Origin: Desulfarculaceae bacterium JdFR-95
Lineage (GTDB): Bacteria; Desulfobacterota; Desulfarculia; Desulfarculales; Desulfarculaceae
NCBI GenBank assembly: GCA_002011835.1
Contig: MTPE01000270.1
Span: 20-6,580 of the forward strand
DNA: 6,561 nucleotides
Reading direction: 5' to 3'
This document shows, one piece after another, positions 4,081-6,561 of the stretch; position 1 is the stretch's first letter; each line of letters opens with the position of its first letter. The notes beneath the pieces are model-generated. The model was not told the origin of the DNA. It was given only the letters and a program-made list of their open reading frames with translations, and searched no databases. Both the position numbers and the translations under genes were made by a program.

Positions 4081-6561
4081 ATGCCCATAGCCGGCTTGGC
4101 CAGACATAGCGCGGTGGTGGCAGTGGTGCTCTGCCTGGGGCTTTGGCTGGCTGCTCCGGCCGGGGCGGCCACGGTCACCGGGGTGGAGCTGCTGCGCAAC
4201 CACCAGGTGTCCCGCCTGGTGCTCCAGGCCGACAACCCCCTGGAATACCAGGTGGAGTTGGCCGATCCCCAGACCGTGGTCCTGCGCCTGCCCGGCTCCC
4301 GTCTGGCCGCGGCCCTGCCTCCAGTGACGGGCGACCCCTTGGTGGCCGGCCTGAGCAGCCGTCGAGGGAGCACGGGGCTGGAGCTGGTGATCCGCACCAC
4401 TGCGCCGGGGGTTACGGTGCTTCCCCTGTACGACGCCGCGGCCCGCCGCCTCACCCTGGAGCTGGGCGGGGCGCCGGCGGTGGAGGAGGCGGTGCCGGCC
4501 GCTGCGGAGGGCAAGTCCAAGGCCGCCTCGGCGCCCTCCGCCCCCAAGGCCCCGTCTGCTGCGCCCTCCCAGAAGCCGGCCGCCCCTGCCAAGGCCCAGG
4601 CCGCGTCTGCCTCGGCTCCCGCCTTGCCCCGTCTGGCCGCGTCCGCCCCCCAGGGGCCGGCACCGGCGGTGCTGCGGGTGCGCCTGGGCACCCACCGTGA
4701 CTTCACCCGCCTGGTACTGGACGCCGATGCGCCCCTCACCGGGCGGCTGGAGGCCAAGGGGCGGCGGGTGGTGCTCCGCCTGCAGCGGGGAGTGCTCCTG
4801 CCCCGGGCGCCTCTGCCCCGGCCGGACCAGAGGGTGCGGCGCCTGGTGGTGAAGCAGCGCCGGCCCCTGGTGCTGACCCTGGAGCTGGCCCGGCCCCTGA
4901 CCGACCACCGCCTGTTCGGCCTGGAGGGGGGCAACAAGCTGGTGCTGGACCTGATCCTGGCCCGGCCTGAGAAGAGACCCGCCGCGGCCAAGCCCGCCCC
5001 GGACCGGACGCCGGTGGTCAAGCCGGCCGAGCTGGAGGTCTCGCCCCAGCTTCCCGTGCCCGAGCCCGATCAGATGAGCCCGGAGGCAGTGCCGGACACC
5101 GGTGCTCCCTCTCCGGCGCCGGCCGAGGCCGTTTCCTCGGCCACCAAGCAGGCCCCCGCCCCGGCGACACCAGCGTCTATTGCCTCCACCGTGCCCGCGG
5201 ACAAGGCGCCGGTGCCCTCGCCTGCGGCCCGGGCCGAACGTCCCCAGGCGCCCCCGCCCCCGCCCATGTCTCCGCCCCCGCCCGATCTGGTACTGGCCTC
5301 GCCGGCGCGGGTGGTGGACCCGGCCGCGGGCATCGTGGCCGGACGCATGCCTCCGGTGCCGCCGCCTTCGGCCCTGGCCCGGCCCCGGGGGCCGATGAAG
5401 ATGCCCGCCCAGGCCGCACCTCCGGCCAGCCAAGCCGAGGTGCTGGCCAAGGTGCGCCGCGCCGCCGAGCAGAAAGGCGCCGCCCCGGCCCAGGTGCCGG
5501 TGGTCAAACAGCGCCCGCCCCAGGGCGCCCGCCTGGGTGAGCTGGGCCGCCGGGACGCCGAGGCCCGCGCCCTGTTCGAGCGGGCCAAGCGCGACCTGGA
5601 CACCCGCCAGTACGCCTCGGCCCTGGTGGCCTTCCAGGAGTTCCTGCGCAAGTACCCCCGGCACCCCCTGGCCGGAGAGGCCACCTACCGCCTGGCCGAC
5701 GCCTTCTTCTACCTGCACGAGAAGGAGATCCTGCGCCACTACAACCAGGCCATGGAGAACTACCAGCGGGCCATCGACCTGTATCCCGACTCGGACCAGG
5801 TGCCCTGGGCCCTGCTCATGATGGGCCGCATCGCCATGCTGGCCGAGGAGCCCTTCAAGGCCCTGGGCTACTTCCAGATCGTGATCGAGGACTACCCCAA
5901 GAGCGAGTACGTGCCCCTGGCCATGGTCTATCGCGGCCAGGCCTTCATCGCCGAGGGCAAGTGGACCGCGGCGCTCAACCAGTTCCGTACCGTGGCCGAA
6001 CGCTACCCGGACAGCCGCTTCCGCAAGGACGCGGACTGGGGCCAGGCCCAGGCCCTGTTCGGTCTGGCCCGCTACGAGCGGGCGGCCTTGCTGCTCAAGG
6101 ACATGGACCGCCGCTGGCCCAAGCTGCGTATCGAGGAGCCGGAGCTGCTCTACTACATCGGTGAGGCCGAGTTCCAGCTCAAGCGCTACAAGGAGGCCCG
6201 GCGCTACTTCCTCTGGGCGCTCAACATCATGCCCGACATCCGGGACAACGACATCATCCTCACCCGGGTGGGCGACACCTACAAGTTCGAGGGCGCCCTG
6301 GCCGCGGCCCGCTTCATCTACAAGCAGGTGGTCAACATGTTCCCCGACTCGGACGGCGGGCTGGTGGCGCGTATCCGCCTGGCCGAGTCGCCCCAGAAGG
6401 ACGTCCAGCACCCCTGGGACATCTTCCAGGTCAAGGCCACCCTGGACGCCTACAAGACCTACCGCGAGATCATAGAGAAGTTCCCCGACCGGCCGGTGGC
6501 CGAGCTGGCCCAGCTCAAGTTGGGGGTCTATTACTACAAGAAGAAGCTCTATACCCGCGCC
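4081..6561 (+). CDS. Secreted protein with two AMIN-like domains and a TPR solenoid (3' end outside window)
   Basis: 827 residues are visible with no stop before the window edge. The N-terminus is a Sec signal peptide: a short n-region with Arg8, the hydrophobic stretch 11-25, and probable cleavage after AGA or GAA (29-30). There is no lipobox. Two AMIN-like beta domains follow, about 31-130 and 197-293, sharing RLVLxADxPL and VVLRL, and joined by an Ala/Pro/Lys-rich linker. A second low-complexity Pro/Ala linker (about 294-480) leads to about eight TPR-type helical hairpins from 490 onward, with repeated YP(D/K)S turns. AMIN domains are known in periplasmic proteins that localise to peptidoglycan or feed secretin and TonB systems, and TPRs bind partner proteins. 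A periplasmic scaffold is therefore inferred; the exact function is unknown. It is preceded by a sigma-54 promoter and the activator gene, suggesting control by that activator. A cargo or complex cannot be named. Confidence 0.9.
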   Translation, partial: MPIAGLARHSAVVAVVLCLGLWLAAPAGAATVTGVELLRNHQVSRLVLQADNPLEYQVELADPQTVVLRLPGSRLAAALPPVTGDPLVAGLSSRRGSTGLELVIRTTAPGVTVLPLYDAAARRLTLELGGAPAVEEAVPAAAEGKSKAASAPSAPKAPSAAPSQKPAAPAKAQAASASAPALPRLAASAPQGPAPAVLRVRLGTHRDFTRLVLDADAPLTGRLEAKGRRVVLRLQRGVLLPRAPLPRPDQRVRRLVVKQRRPLVLTLELARPLTDHRLFGLEGGNKLVLDLILARPEKRPAAAKPAPDRTPVVKPAELEVSPQLPVPEPDQMSPEAVPDTGAPSPAPAEAVSSATKQAPAPATPASIASTVPADKAPVPSPAARAERPQAPPPPPMSPPPPDLVLASPARVVDPAAGIVAGRMPPVPPPSALARPRGPMKMPAQAAPPASQAEVLAKVRRAAEQKGAAPAQVPVVKQRPPQGARLGELGRRDAEARALFERAKRDLDTRQYASALVAFQEFLRKYPRHPLAGEATYRLADAFFYLHEKEILRHYNQAMENYQRAIDLYPDSDQVPWALLMMGRIAMLAEEPFKALGYFQIVIEDYPKSEYVPLAMVYRGQAFIAEGKWTAALNQFRTVAERYPDSRFRKDADWGQAQALFGLARYERAALLLKDMDRRWPKLRIEEPELLYYIGEAEFQLKRYKEARRYFLWALNIMPDIRDNDIILTRVGDTYKFEGALAAARFIYKQVVNMFPDSDGGLVARIRLAESPQKDVQHPWDIFQVKATLDAYKTYREIIEKFPDRPVAELAQLKLGVYYYKKKLYTRA

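Noticed and set aside
4501..4670. Ala/Pro/Lys-rich segment as a possible separate gene or DNA repeat
   Set aside because: It is in frame with the flanking AMIN-like domains and reads as a flexible linker; no exact repeat unit is visible.
3904..6411. Very long open frame on the minus strand opposite the AMIN-TPR gene, and similar ones at 475-1917 and 2250-3989
   Set aside because: The translations are rich in Gly, His, Gln and Arg with no recognisable domain, and they lie opposite genes with clear families. High GC third positions remove stop codons from the opposite strand.

Overview
The window is a GC-rich bacterial segment with all genes on the plus strand. It carries the end of one region, two complete genes and the 5' part of a long third gene. 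Codon use is strongly biased to G/C in the third position, so the minus strand also shows very long open frames; I read these as shadows. The gene types suggest a Gram-negative bacterium, perhaps a GC-rich member of the Desulfobacterota (former Deltaproteobacteria): a sigma-54 enhancer-binding regulator, a COG1022-type acyl-CoA synthetase, and a secreted AMIN-TPR protein. That placement is inference; no rRNA or lineage marker is present.

Layout. (1) 3-311: a small basic protein with a weak Xre-like helix-turn-helix and a run of ten arginines; it may begin upstream of the window. (2) 312-450: leader of the next gene, holding a perfect 9-bp hairpin with a GGAGGA loop. (3) 451-2292: AMP-forming long-chain acyl-CoA synthetase, apparently intact. 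(4) 2293-2501: intergenic stretch rich in RNA-like structure, with a 69-nt long-stem element (2340-2408), a weak sigma-70-like promoter and two mutually exclusive hairpins just before the next start. (5) 2502-3923: sigma-54-dependent activator with an intact AAA+ domain and Fis-type DNA-binding domain, but a receiver in which every canonical phosphorylation residue is substituted. (6) 3924-4080: intergenic region with a 13-bp AT-rich palindrome and a close match to a -24/-12 (sigma-54) promoter 30 nt upstream of the next start. (7) 4081-6561: secreted protein with two AMIN-like domains, Ala/Pro-rich linkers and a TPR solenoid, running off the window.

How the parts may work together. The most coherent reading is a local regulatory pair. 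The degenerate-receiver activator would drive the sigma-54 promoter next door, through the palindrome or a similar upstream site, and so control an envelope scaffold protein. An 8-bp element, TTATCAAT, from that palindrome recurs upstream of the activator itself, which hints at autoregulation. The acyl-CoA synthetase is separated by a long structured spacer and is probably an independent unit. Nothing here looks like a mobile element, CRISPR array, tRNA or rRNA.
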